In this document: piece after piece, positions 15,262 to 24,345 of the stretch
Numbering within the stretch: the stretch's first letter is position 1
Layout: the number at the start of each line of letters is the position of its first letter
Source: Oscillospiraceae bacterium
Lineage (GTDB): Bacteria; Bacillota; Clostridia; Oscillospirales; Oscillospiraceae
Length of the DNA stretch: 37,566 bases
Direction of reading: 5' to 3'
Assembly (NCBI GenBank): GCA_009787995.1
Contig: WQSH01000016.1
Span: 1-37,566, forward strand
Notes under the pieces: generated by a model
Seen by the model: the letters and a program-made list of their open reading frames with translations, nothing else
Database searches by the model: none
Told to the model about the DNA's origin: nothing
Program-made: the position numbers and the translations under genes

Positions 15262-16846
15262 ACAAATGGTAACGCAAGGAGATGAATCCCTTTTGCGCAC
15301 ACAGTGGCCTGAGCAAAGCGCAGAGGAAAAAGTGGGGAATGCTTTCAAGCCCGACTTGACCGATTTTTTGTTTGCAATAGCCGCATTTGCCCTTGGGTAC
15401 CTCTTCTCGCGCTGGGTATTTTTTTCATGGCGGGGCTGGGGAGTGGCGGCATTCACGACGGCGTATCTACTTGGAGTTACAGCGTATCTGATGAAGAAGG
15501 GCGCATTCGTAAAAAGCGGCGCAGCAGTATATTGGGCTGCTGTGACGTGGCTGACGGGCGCTTCATACGCGCTGTGGGGAAATGCCGGATTTGCGGGTGT
15601 TAGAGGTTTGTTCTTGTTTTGCTCAGCTACATATTATGTTCTTGTGGCTTCCGGCACCACATTGATGGGGAGAACTGGGAATTACCTGCTTATTGACGGA
15701 ATCAAGGCAGTCATAATTGTCCCGTTTCGGAATATTCTCAATCAATATGTCAGCTTCTCGGCCCTTGGAAAAGGGGCGAGGCGGGGCAGGGTTCTTCCAG
15801 TCATATTGGGAACTGCCGTGGCGCTGATGTTGGCTCTTATTATCATACCGCTGCTCGAGAGCGCTGATGCCGGGGGATTTGGTGTATTAATGGGGTTTGT
15901 AAGGTCTGTTTTCAGGTTCAGTTTTGTAGAGATTGCGATTTACGTTTTCTTTGCCATTCCGGTTGCGGCATACCTATATGGGCTTGTATCTGGGGCGGCG
16001 CACAGAAAGGGCACGGATATAATAAAGCCTGAATCTGCTGCCAGCGCCGTCGCTGCGCTGAGAATTGTTCAACCGGCGACTATAAATATAGTCCTTGGCT
16101 CTGTCTGCGCGCTTTACCTTGTGTTTATCTTCAGCCAATTGCCCTATTTTTTCTCGGCATTTACCGGCAGCAAGCCTGACGGCTGGCTCACTTATTCCGA
16201 ATTCGCCCGAAGGGGATTCTTTGAGCTCTGCGGCATCGCTGCTATTAACTTGACGCTCTTGACAATCAGCAATCTATGCTCAAAGAAAGTGCGCGCAGAG
16301 TCGCAGATTTTGAAAATCTTTAACATTGCGCTGGCAATACTTACTTTAGTCCTGATTGCGACAGCCTTTAGCAAAATGGCGCTCTATATTGGGGTCTTCG
16401 GGTTGACGATGCGCCGGTTGTTGCCATGTATTTTTATGGTTTTTATGGCAGCAGTTTTTGTTGCTTTGATAGCTTTGCAAAAGTGGGATTTTTCGATTGT
16501 TAGGTTTTCACTGGTAGTGGGGTCGGCTATGATTGTCGCACTGTGCCTATCAAACCCCGATGCAATGGTCGTGCGCTATAACACAGGAAGGTACTTGAGC
16601 GGGACACTGCGAGAATATGACATGGAGATAGTCCGAAGGTCAGGAGTTGCGGGGGTTTTGCCGGCTATTGAAGTTTACAACAGCACCTCAAACGAACAAC
16701 TGCGGGGCGATTTGCGCCGGCATCTTTCGATGCATAGCTCGATTGGCGGCAACTCAAGCCCAACGCTCAGCTTCGAGTCGCATAGGGCGTGGCGGGCGGT
16801 GATTGAGGGCGGATTTATTCCGCAGGCGCCCACACCTCAAAGATAG
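15251..16846 (+). CDS. DUF4173 (DUF4153-like) multi-pass membrane protein
   Basis: The ATG at 15251 lies 9 bp after GGAGG, and the track's start at 15230 is inside the XRE gene. The product is 531 aa with about ten or more hydrophobic helices from residue 35 to about 450, for example RGRVLPVILGTAVALMLALIIIPLL. A soluble C-terminal tail of about 90 residues follows, with VVRYNTGRYLSGTLREYDMEIVRRSGVAGVLPAIEVY. The N-terminal 30 residues are polar and cytoplasmic. The pattern is that of DUF4173, often placed next to XRE or DUF2975 genes. The biochemical role is unknown. It may sense or modify something at the membrane. Confidence 0.72.
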   Translation: MENRQMVTQGDESLLRTQWPEQSAEEKVGNAFKPDLTDFLFAIAAFALGYLFSRWVFFSWRGWGVAAFTTAYLLGVTAYLMKKGAFVKSGAAVYWAAVTWLTGASYALWGNAGFAGVRGLFLFCSATYYVLVASGTTLMGRTGNYLLIDGIKAVIIVPFRNILNQYVSFSALGKGARRGRVLPVILGTAVALMLALIIIPLLESADAGGFGVLMGFVRSVFRFSFVEIAIYVFFAIPVAAYLYGLVSGAAHRKGTDIIKPESAASAVAALRIVQPATINIVLGSVCALYLVFIFSQLPYFFSAFTGSKPDGWLTYSEFARRGFFELCGIAAINLTLLTISNLCSKKVRAESQILKIFNIALAILTLVLIATAFSKMALYIGVFGLTMRRLLPCIFMVFMAAVFVALIALQKWDFSIVRFSLVVGSAMIVALCLSNPDAMVVRYNTGRYLSGTLREYDMEIVRRSGVAGVLPAIEVYNSTSNEQLRGDLRRHLSMHSSIGGNSSPTLSFESHRAWRAVIEGGFIPQAPTPQR

Positions 16847-16864
16847 GGGAGAGCGCATCAGATA

Positions 16865-16893
16865 TTGACTGACGCCGCAGTGATGTGTAAAAT
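16865..16893 (+). promoter_or_regulatory. Promoter of the methyltransferase gene
   Basis: TTGACT, a 17-bp spacer and TAAAAT match the sigma-A consensus closely. They lie about 45-60 bp before the start of the next gene. Confidence 0.6.
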
Positions 16894-16936
16894 AGTTTCG
16901 CTGGTCAGAATAGTATTGTAAGAACAGGTACGGAAT

Positions 16937-17542
16937 ATGGAGGGCTTAGGCTTGGATAAAAATACAAATTGGCCGGAGTTTATAAAGCGGACATTGGATA
17001 CCCCGCCCCGGTGGATGATGAAAAAGACACTTGAGCTCTTTGGCGATTTTGCAGGCCATGCCGTTGACTTGGGATGCGGCAGCGGCATCGATACTATCGA
17101 GCTTGCAGAACGCGGATGGACTGTCTATGCCGTCGACTCCACTCCGGATGGCTTTGCAAACATTATGTCAAAATTGCCGGAAGATAAACAAGCCAAAGTC
17201 AAATGCATTCAGGCAGACTTTGAGCACATGGCAATCCCCGAAGCCGACCTCATTTATTCAGTTTTTAGTCTCCCGTTTTGCAAACCAGAACATTTTGGCG
17301 CATTTTGGGAAAAGATTGTAAGCGCTATAAAACCGGGCGGCAGATTCGCCGGGAACTTGTTCGGAGTTAAAGATGAATGGGCGTACATGAGCGATGCTAC
17401 TTTTATTACAAAAGAGCAGTTTGACGAGCTTTTCAAGGACTTCACGATTGAGCATTTTAGGGAGCAGTATTCGGAAGGCCCCTCGGTGTTAGTCCCAACA
17501 AAGCTTTGGCATCTTTTTGATGTGGTTGCGCAGAAAAGATAA
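16937..17542 (+). CDS. Class I SAM-dependent methyltransferase
   Basis: The track's ATG is at 16937. A TTG at 16952 has a much better SD (GGAGGG, 7 bp away) and may be the true start, giving 196 aa. The domain is a Rossmann methyltransferase: motif I AVDLGCGSGIDTIEL near residue 45, the acidic end of strand 2 in VYAVDSTPDG, motif IV-like DLIYSVFSLPFC and the post-loop IKPGGRFAGNLFG. It resembles TehB/UbiE-like small-molecule methyltransferases. The substrate is unknown. It is transcribed alone from the promoter just upstream. Confidence 0.8.
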   Translation: MEGLGLDKNTNWPEFIKRTLDTPPRWMMKKTLELFGDFAGHAVDLGCGSGIDTIELAERGWTVYAVDSTPDGFANIMSKLPEDKQAKVKCIQADFEHMAIPEADLIYSVFSLPFCKPEHFGAFWEKIVSAIKPGGRFAGNLFGVKDEWAYMSDATFITKEQFDELFKDFTIEHFREQYSEGPSVLVPTKLWHLFDVVAQKR

Positions 17543-17796
17543 AGTAACTGACCGAACTTAGAGGAGTGTGCAGGCTTCTAGATGCCGGGTCGATAGCTGG
17601 TACAGACCAGCTAACTGCCGAAATCGTAAGGTTATCTTTAGCTTTGTCAAGCCGACAGCAGGGGCAATATGGCAGAACAGAACGTGTGGAGTCTTAAAAG
17701 GAAATGGAGGGAAACGGAGAAAACCTTACATTCCCGGAAATGCTTTCGTTAAAATGACGACTGCACGCAGCTGTTTTGCTGTGAGCGGCACAAAAA
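17543..17796. other. Gene-free stretch with a short hairpin
   Basis: About 250 bp between the methyltransferase and the mtaB terminator. The 86-aa track ORF here is basic and low-information, runs into the terminator, and is not credible. A perfect 7-bp hairpin (AGCTGGT-ACAG-ACCAGCT) lies at 17595-17612. Nothing else is recognisable. It may be the remnant of a mobile element or a structured RNA. Confidence 0.35.
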
Positions 17797-17829
17797 CTCA
17801 GCGATTGACAAACATTGTCAATCGCTGAG
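17797..17829 (-). terminator. Rho-independent terminator of mtaB
   Basis: A perfect 14-bp stem, CTCAGCGATTGACA/TGTCAATCGCTGAG, with a 5-nt loop. Read on the minus strand it is followed by TTTTTG, so it ends the mtaB transcript about 30 bp after its stop. Confidence 0.85.
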
Positions 17830-17858
17830 CAGCAAAGTGATTTATAAATTAATAATTG

Positions 17859-19238
17859 TTATAACCCATACTCTTCCGGGATGAATTTGTCAGCGTCAAC
17901 TTCTTTTAGCATCTCTGCAATAAACTCTTCTTCGTCCTCCGGAATCTCATCAACCTGTTCGCGCAGTATGTCGATATACTTGAGCTCCCTGTCGTCGATT
18001 ACAAGCTCTTTGTTCTTGACGGCGTCACTCAATATGTCAAGTGAAAGCCTTGCCGTATTGACAGTGCGCGAAAAAGCGTCCTGCGTCTTAACAATCTCCT
18101 CTGCAATCCTGAATGCGACATCGGGGCGGAGGATGTAGGCCTGCGGGTCGAGATAGCAGTCCGATTCGGTCAGCAAATCGCGCATAAATACGGCTTGACC
18201 CTTTTCGGCGGCTTTATTCATAAGGCGGCAATCATAGACCAGTTGCTCCATAGAAACCTCGGGAGCGAAGCCGGAAAGCAGCTTAATCTGCTGCACGGAC
18301 TCGTTGCTCCACAAATCGGTGCAAGCTGCTGCGATGTTGCCGATCGGGGAGAAGTGTGCACAGGCGGCGCTCTTGCCCTCCATAGAAATCGGAGTGCCGG
18401 TAATTGCTTTTAGGTAAAGATTTTCATAAGCGCAGTCCTTGCTGGGGCCCACTGCACCATACTCAAGGGCAACAAGAGCCCTTGGTGTCACTGTTGCCCT
18501 GAGCACTGCGGCAAACACTTTGGGGATATACTTTCTCTCAGCGAGAACCATTGCCGTGTTGGCAAACCCGCAAGCCGAGTCTCCGCCGGAAATGACTCCA
18601 TTTGCACGAGCTATATTCGAGATATGCTGCCAGAGAAACGCCATGTCGCGAGCTCCAAGCACGCCGAGCGCAAAAATCGAAGTTTTCAAATCAACATTGA
18701 TAATAGCCTCGTCGTTGATCTCTTTGCCGCCAGTGGACTCAATGGAGAGGATGTCAGCGCCTTCCTTTGCTGTAGTGTCAAAAACATCAAGCATATTATT
18801 GAAATAACGCCCGCTGCGCATAATAGGAGGGCGATTAAATTCACGCACATCATTTGGGGTCATGCGGATAACGCTCTTCAAGCCGTGCTTAACTTCAAAC
18901 TCGCGCATCGTGTCGCGCAAAATCCTATGTACTTGGATGCCCCAAGCGGGATTGTAGGTAAACTCCGGAAGAGTTTCGTATTCGACTACCACGCCGGGGG
19001 CGTGCAGTTCGTGTGCCTTGGTCAGGACTCCGGTAATTATGTCGTGGTAAGTGTCGAGCACTTCCATCAAAGTCTCGTTTGTAACTTGCATGTTTGGAAG
19101 GGTGAAGTTGATTTCCGGATATAAAGTCCCGCCGCCGATGACCATCCCATTCTTACATGTAACAGGATTGGGGGATTTTCCGTAAATAAATTCATCGAGT
19201 GAGTTATATGCGAGGGATGTAAATTGCCTTGGCTTCAT
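17859..19238 (-). CDS. mtaB: Methanol:corrinoid methyltransferase MtaB
   Basis: The 459-aa product has the length of MtaB. It transfers the methyl group of methanol to the Co(I) corrinoid protein MtaC. The three zinc ligands known from the Methanosarcina enzyme are in place: Glu167 (LSIESTGGKE), Cys223 (SGGDSACGF) and Cys269 (GPSKDCAYEN). SMEGKSAACAHFSPIGN and RDLLTESDCYLDPQ are also typical. The start ATG has AGGAGG 9-10 bp upstream. The gene is monocistronic, with its own promoter and terminator. No mtaC (corrinoid protein), mtaA or RamA-like activator is in the window, so the partner must be elsewhere. A dedicated methanol or related C1 methyl-donor use in an anaerobe is the likely role. 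Confidence 0.88.
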   Translation of the reverse strand: MKPRQFTSLAYNSLDEFIYGKSPNPVTCKNGMVIGGGTLYPEINFTLPNMQVTNETLMEVLDTYHDIITGVLTKAHELHAPGVVVEYETLPEFTYNPAWGIQVHRILRDTMREFEVKHGLKSVIRMTPNDVREFNRPPIMRSGRYFNNMLDVFDTTAKEGADILSIESTGGKEINDEAIINVDLKTSIFALGVLGARDMAFLWQHISNIARANGVISGGDSACGFANTAMVLAERKYIPKVFAAVLRATVTPRALVALEYGAVGPSKDCAYENLYLKAITGTPISMEGKSAACAHFSPIGNIAAACTDLWSNESVQQIKLLSGFAPEVSMEQLVYDCRLMNKAAEKGQAVFMRDLLTESDCYLDPQAYILRPDVAFRIAEEIVKTQDAFSRTVNTARLSLDILSDAVKNKELVIDDRELKYIDILREQVDEIPEDEEEFIAEMLKEVDADKFIPEEYGL

Positions 19239-19324
19239 AGTGCGAACCTCCTAGCTTCATCATCATATCTTGAGAACAATGAGCAACATTAATTTGTTTT
19301 GACATGTATTTCACCATCATTTAA

Positions 19325-19353
19325 CATATATACTTTTGGGCCTGCCTAGTCAA
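19325..19353 (-). promoter_or_regulatory. Promoter of mtaB
   Basis: On the minus strand TTGACT is followed after 17 bp by TATATG, about 85 bp before the mtaB ATG. A -10 of TATATA with a 15-bp spacer is an alternative reading. Confidence 0.45.
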
Positions 19354-19380
19354 GAGACAAAACTATGATATTTTGTGAAT

Positions 19381-19409
19381 TTGTAATCATTATGTAAAAT
19401 AGTTAAAAT
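19381..19409 (+). promoter_or_regulatory. Promoter of carB-dapF
   Basis: TTGTAA, a 17-bp spacer and TAAAAT, leaving an untranslated leader of about 105 nt. I see no PyrR-type attenuator or other obvious structure in the leader. Confidence 0.45.
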
Positions 19410-19520
19410 ATAAGTAAGTCTGTGAAATTTCAGAAAAACATTAATATTGCCTTGCCAACACTCCTTATTTTGTGTTACCATTTAGCGATTCGGAAAAGTG
19501 ATTGAGGAGGACTGTTTCAA

Positions 19521-22500
19521 ATGCCGCTGAATAAAGATATCAAGAAAATAGTCGTCATAGGCTCCGGCCCGATAGTTATAGGGCAAGCAGCGGAGTTCGA
19601 CTATGCAGGGACGCAAGCTTGCCGAGCGCTGCGCGAGGAGGGCATAGAGATAGTCCTTATAAATTCAAATCCAGCAACGATAATGACCGACAACCAGATG
19701 GCCGATAGAATATACATTGAGCCGTTGACGATACCTGTCCTTGAAAGGATAATAAAGAAGGAAAAGCCGGACAGCCTGCTCTCGACGCTCGGTGGGCAAA
19801 CCGGGCTGACACTTTCGATGCAGCTCGCAAAATCTGGATTTCTGGATAGGAACGGAGTTAAGCTCCTCGGTGCAAATCCGGTGACGATTGACAAAGCGGA
19901 GGATAGGCAGCTCTTTAAAGAAACGATGCTGGAAATCGGGCAGCCCGTAATCCCTTCAAAGGTTGTGATGAACGTCGAAGATGCACACGCATTCGTCGAC
20001 GAAGTGATAGGCTACCCGGCAATAATACGGCCTGCATTCACCCTCGGCGGAACAGGCGGCGGGATTGCGCACAATGCGGACGAGCTCACGGAAATCGCTG
20101 GAAACGGCCTGCGCATGTCTCCGATTGGACAGATTCTAGTGGAGCAGTCTATATCGGGATGGAAAGAAATCGAATTCGAGGTTATGCGCGATGCGCACAA
20201 TAACGCAGTAGCCGTGTGCTCCATGGAAAACATCGACCCCGTCGGAGTCCACACCGGGGACAGCATTGTAGTTGCGCCCGCCGTTACCCTGGCAGACAAG
20301 GAGTATCAGATTCTGCGCAAGGCGAGCCTTGATATAGTGTGCTCGCTCGGAGTCGAAGGCGGCTGCAATGTTCAGCTGGCTCTCCACCCCGACAGCTTTG
20401 AATATGCGGTCATAGAAGTCAACCCAAGGGTGTCGCGCTCATCAGCCCTTGCCTCAAAAGCTACGGGATACCCCATAGCGAGGGTTGCGACAAAGGTTGC
20501 CATAGGCTATACGCTTGACGAAATCAAAAATGCCGTCACAGGCAAGAGGACCAGCGCATGCTTTGAGCCGGCTCTGGACTATGTCGTTGTTAAGTTTCCG
20601 AAATTCCCATTTGACAAATTTGTTTACGCAAAGCGGACCTTGGGCACTCAGATGAAAGCTACCGGCGAGGTTATGGCTATAGGGACGACATTTGAGGAAG
20701 CCATAATGAAAGCAGTCAGGGGCGCAGAATTGGGTAAGGACTGCCTGAGCGACAACTACTTAGAGGGCTTAGATACGGAAACAATAAGAAAGCGCCTGCA
20801 CGAGAGCACGGATGAGCGCATATTCGTCGTCTACGAAGCTCTACGCCGGGGCGTTGGAATAGACGAAATTTATGAAATCAACAAAATCGACGAATGGTTC
20901 CTAAGCAAGCTAAGCAACCTTGCGAAAATGGAAAAGAAGCTGCGAGATTGGAAAGGGTCGGGGGTCGTAAGCCGGGAACATGGGGCGGCTGATGCTGACG
21001 AAGCCACGTATATCGACGCAAAACGCATGGGCTGGCCGGATGCGGTGATTGAGCGCCTGTCGGGCAGGAAAATTAGCAACCCACTTCCCGCTGCGTATAA
21101 AATGGTCGATACCTGCGCTGCGGAATTTCCTGCGGAAACACCATACTTCTATGCGTCCTTCGACCACGAAAACGAGGCGACGGACTTCAAAGCAAAGCAG
21201 CTGGAGGAGCACGGCCAGGAAAAAAAGACGATTATAGTCTTTGGCTCAGGGCCAATCCGCATAGGCCAGGGCATCGAATTTGACTATGCGTCCGTCCACT
21301 GTGTTTGGGCGCTTAAAGCCGCCGGATACGATGTCGTCATAGCAAACAACAATCCGGAAACTGTCTCGACAGACTACGATACTGCGGACAGGCTCTACTT
21401 CGATCCGCTGACGAGCGAGGATGTGCACAACATTATCAGAACTGAAAACCCATATGCCGTCGTTGTCGCTTTCGGCGGGCAAACCGCTATCAAACTCACA
21501 TCGTACCTCAAAAGCATCGGCGTAAAAATTTTGGGAACGCAGCCAGACAGCATTGATGTCGCAGAAGATAGGGAGCGCTTTGATGCGCTGCTTGAAGAAC
21601 TAAACATCCTCAGGCCGGAAGGCGACACGGTAATGACTGAGAAAGAGGCTCTTAAAGCTGCAGAGCGGATTGGTTACCCGGTGCTGATGCGCCCATCGTA
21701 CGTGCTTGGCGGGCAGAATATGATAATCGCATTTTCCGAAGAAGACATCCGTGAATATATGGAAATCATTCTTAGGCAAAATATTCAAAACCCCATACTT
21801 ATAGACAAGTATTTGGTGGGAACAGAGCTGGAGGTCGATGCGATTTGCGATGGAACCGACATTTTAATCCCCGGTATCATGGAGCACATCGAGCGGGCCG
21901 GGGTTCACTCGGGAGACTCGATTGCGGTCTATCCGGCATGGAATGTTGACGACTATCTTTGCGAGAAAATTATCGATCACACAAAGAGGCTTGCAATGGC
22001 CTTGAAGGTAATAGGCATTGTGAATATCCAGTATTTGATCAGCGAAGGCGAGCTGTATGTCATCGAAGTAAACCCCCGCTCGTCGCGCACTGTTCCGTAC
22101 ATCAGCAAAGTGACCGGAGTGCCAATGATTGCACTTGCGTCGCGCTGCATGCTTGGGGAGAGGCTGGTCAGCATGGGTTATGGCACGGGAATTGCAAAGC
22201 AGCCGCCGTATGTTGCTGTCAAGGTTCCCGTGTTTTCATTCGAAAAGCTGGGCGATGTGGACACGCAATTAGGGCCGGAAATGAAGTCGACCGGAGAGGT
22301 GCTGGGCATTGCGTCGACTCGAGAGGAAGCTCTCTACAAGGGGATGCGTGCGGCAGGCTATAATATGAACAAAGAAGGCGGTATTTTCATTTCTGTCAAA
22401 GATCAGGACAAGGCGCAGGTGATTCATGTGGCGCACAAGTTCTCCCAGTTGGGCTTTAGACTTTATGCGACCGGGGGCACAGCAGAGAAGCTCAAAAGGG

Positions 22501-23624
22501 TTGGCTTGGAAATTATATCAGTCGAAAAGATTTATGAGGGCGATAACAATGTCTTGCCGCTAATCGAAAGCGGAAAAATAAGCTATGTAATCTCGACGTC
22601 CACCAAGGGGCGAGACCCCAATAGGGACAGCGTTAAAATACGGCGCAAGGCTGTTGAGCGCGCAGTCCCATGCCTCACCTCGGTAGATACCGCAAATGCC
22701 ATAGCCGATTGCCTGATGAGCAAGTATTGGGATACGACGATTGAGCTCGTTGACGTCAACAATATGCGCTCAGGTTTGAGGAGGCTTCAATTTACGAAGA
22801 TGCAGGCCTGCGGAAATGACTATATTTACTTCAACTGTTTGGACTACAAAAAAATTACCGACCCGGAAAGCCTGAGCATCAAGCTCAGCGACCGCCACCT
22901 CGGCGTTGGAGGGCATGGCGTCGTCTTGATCCGGCCATCGGAAAAAGCCGATGCAAGGATTAGCATCTACAATATGGATGGGACTTTTGGGGGAGTCGGC
23001 GGAAACGCGCTGTGCTGCGTTTGCAAATACCTCTATGACGAAGGGATTGTCCGGAAGCCGGAGGTACTGATAGAGACGGAAGGGCTCTTGCGCCGCATAC
23101 GAGTCGTCACGACCGGAAACATAGTCTCAAAGATGACAGTGGACATGGGGGAAGTTGATTTTAGCCCCGCAAAGATTCCGGCTGCGACACTGGATGATGA
23201 AAAGCTCATTAACAAGCCTGCCTCCATTGGTGGGCAGATGTATGACATCACCTGCCTGAATATCGGCAACTCACATTGCGTCGTGTTTACCGACGATGTG
23301 AATTCGCTCGACCTTCATGATGTAGGCCCTAGGTTTGAAAATGACCCGATGTTCCCCGAGCGGGTGAATGCGGAGTTTGTGCAGGTTCTGGACGAGAATT
23401 TGCTGCTTGTGCGCGTATGGGAATGCGGCAACGGAGAGACGCAGTCCTGCGGGACATGCGCTTGTGCTGCCGCAATCGCAGCAGTAGAAAATGGGCATTG
23501 CAAAAAAGATACAGACATAACAGTAAAGATGCAGGGCGGAGATTTGCTAATACACTATACCGGGGAGCGCGTATTTATGACAGGGGTGGCAACAAAATGC
23601 TTCGATGGTACGATAGAAATATAG
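19521..23624 (+). CDS. carB: CarB-DapF fusion: carbamoyl-phosphate synthase large subunit joined to a diaminopimelate-epimerase-like domain
   Basis: A single 1367-aa frame starts at an ATG with GAGGAGG 9-10 bp upstream. Residues 1-1085 are a full CarB: the first ATP-grasp half (IVIGSGPIVIGQAAEFDYAG), the second (IIVFGSGPIRIGQGIEFDYAS) and the MGS-like allosteric domain (about 950-1080, with LYATGGTAEKLK). CarB makes carbamoyl phosphate from bicarbonate, glutamine-derived ammonia and ATP. No carA is adjacent. Residues 1086-1367 are DapF-like (FTKMQACGNDY, NMDGT, GNSHCV, GETQSCGTC). However, Gly1160 replaces the first catalytic Cys, and Cys1302 replaces the substrate-binding Arg of the usual WERG. 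The second Cys (C1310) is kept. The epimerase half may therefore be inactive or altered. A TGAGGAGG in the +1 frame at the junction looks like a relic of two separate genes. Confidence 0.9.
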   Translation: MPLNKDIKKIVVIGSGPIVIGQAAEFDYAGTQACRALREEGIEIVLINSNPATIMTDNQMADRIYIEPLTIPVLERIIKKEKPDSLLSTLGGQTGLTLSMQLAKSGFLDRNGVKLLGANPVTIDKAEDRQLFKETMLEIGQPVIPSKVVMNVEDAHAFVDEVIGYPAIIRPAFTLGGTGGGIAHNADELTEIAGNGLRMSPIGQILVEQSISGWKEIEFEVMRDAHNNAVAVCSMENIDPVGVHTGDSIVVAPAVTLADKEYQILRKASLDIVCSLGVEGGCNVQLALHPDSFEYAVIEVNPRVSRSSALASKATGYPIARVATKVAIGYTLDEIKNAVTGKRTSACFEPALDYVVVKFPKFPFDKFVYAKRTLGTQMKATGEVMAIGTTFEEAIMKAVRGAELGKDCLSDNYLEGLDTETIRKRLHESTDERIFVVYEALRRGVGIDEIYEINKIDEWFLSKLSNLAKMEKKLRDWKGSGVVSREHGAADADEATYIDAKRMGWPDAVIERLSGRKISNPLPAAYKMVDTCAAEFPAETPYFYASFDHENEATDFKAKQLEEHGQEKKTIIVFGSGPIRIGQGIEFDYASVHCVWALKAAGYDVVIANNNPETVSTDYDTADRLYFDPLTSEDVHNIIRTENPYAVVVAFGGQTAIKLTSYLKSIGVKILGTQPDSIDVAEDRERFDALLEELNILRPEGDTVMTEKEALKAAERIGYPVLMRPSYVLGGQNMIIAFSEEDIREYMEIILRQNIQNPILIDKYLVGTELEVDAICDGTDILIPGIMEHIERAGVHSGDSIAVYPAWNVDDYLCEKIIDHTKRLAMALKVIGIVNIQYLISEGELYVIEVNPRSSRTVPYISKVTGVPMIALASRCMLGERLVSMGYGTGIAKQPPYVAVKVPVFSFEKLGDVDTQLGPEMKSTGEVLGIASTREEALYKGMRAAGYNMNKEGGIFISVKDQDKAQVIHVAHKFSQLGFRLYATGGTAEKLKRVGLEIISVEKIYEGDNNVLPLIESGKISYVISTSTKGRDPNRDSVKIRRKAVERAVPCLTSVDTANAIADCLMSKYWDTTIELVDVNNMRSGLRRLQFTKMQACGNDYIYFNCLDYKKITDPESLSIKLSDRHLGVGGHGVVLIRPSEKADARISIYNMDGTFGGVGGNALCCVCKYLYDEGIVRKPEVLIETEGLLRRIRVVTTGNIVSKMTVDMGEVDFSPAKIPAATLDDEKLINKPASIGGQMYDITCLNIGNSHCVVFTDDVNSLDLHDVGPRFENDPMFPERVNAEFVQVLDENLLLVRVWECGNGETQSCGTCACAAAIAAVENGHCKKDTDITVKMQGGDLLIHYTGERVFMTGVATKCFDGTIEI

Positions 23625-23640
23625 AGGGTATAGGGATATT

Positions 23641-24219
23641 ATGCTCGACAAGAGTGTTCCATATGTAGGCTTTTTTATGCGAAAGAAAGCCGGGGCGCAG
23701 ATTCCATCTTTCCCATTGCCGGAGGGCTACCGTTTTGCATTTTACCAAGATGGGGACGAGGCACACTGGGCAGCGATTGAGACATCGGTTCTTGAGTTTG
23801 ACAGCGAGTTTGCTGCTTTGATGCATTTTAAAGAGAGCTTTCTTGAAAATCGCAGTGAGCTTCACAGACGGTGTTTGTTCATTGAAGACAGCGAAGGGCA
23901 AAAGGTGGCTACGGGCACGGCGTGGTGGTCGTATGTCGGCTATGAACGCCGCCCGTGGCTGCACTGGATTGGAGTTTTGCCAAGCCATCAAGGCTTGGGG
24001 TTGGGAAAGGCGATAGTGGCGAAAGTGACGGAACTTATGGCGCAGCTGGAAGGAGGCGCCGATATTTTCTTGAAAACGCAAACCTGGAGCTACAAAGCAG
24101 TAGGAATCTACCTAGCCTGCGGATATGAGCCGACTGATGAAAAAATCCTTTATAGGGGCCGCAAGTACAACTACAGAAAAGCAATGAAAATTCTAAATCG
24201 CCTCAGGCGAAAAAGTTGA
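23641..24219 (+). CDS. GNAT-family N-acetyltransferase
   Basis: The 192-aa product starts 16 bp after the carB-dapF stop. The acetyl-CoA loop is clear: LHWIGVLPSHQGLGLGKAIV around residues 105-122 (the Q-G-x-G-x-G motif A). AVGIYLACGYEPT follows near 155-165 as motif B. The N-terminal 40 residues are specific to this protein, and the C-terminus is basic. The substrate is unknown. The close spacing suggests co-transcription with carB-dapF, but no functional link is evident. The terminator stem begins within its last codons. Confidence 0.82.
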   Translation: MLDKSVPYVGFFMRKKAGAQIPSFPLPEGYRFAFYQDGDEAHWAAIETSVLEFDSEFAALMHFKESFLENRSELHRRCLFIEDSEGQKVATGTAWWSYVGYERRPWLHWIGVLPSHQGLGLGKAIVAKVTELMAQLEGGADIFLKTQTWSYKAVGIYLACGYEPTDEKILYRGRKYNYRKAMKILNRLRRKS

Positions 24220-24251
24220 CAGGGGGTCGGTTCTCCGGTCAATTTTTTTGC
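24211..24251 (+). terminator. Rho-independent terminator after the GNAT gene
   Basis: TTGAC and GTCAA, with an inner GGGG/CTCC pairing, form the stem. AATTTTTTTGC follows. The stem overlaps the stop codon of the acetyltransferase. Confidence 0.75.
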
Positions 24252-24345
24252 TTTTTCCCAATTTTGATATCAAATCAATTTGAAATAGTGTATACTGATA
24301 CGAAGGGGAGCGTTAGGTGAAATTTACCGTTGAGGGATACGATTT

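Noticed and set aside
17568-17828. 86-aa plus-strand ORF before the mtaB terminator
   Set aside because: It has no recognisable motifs and ends within the perfect terminator stem.
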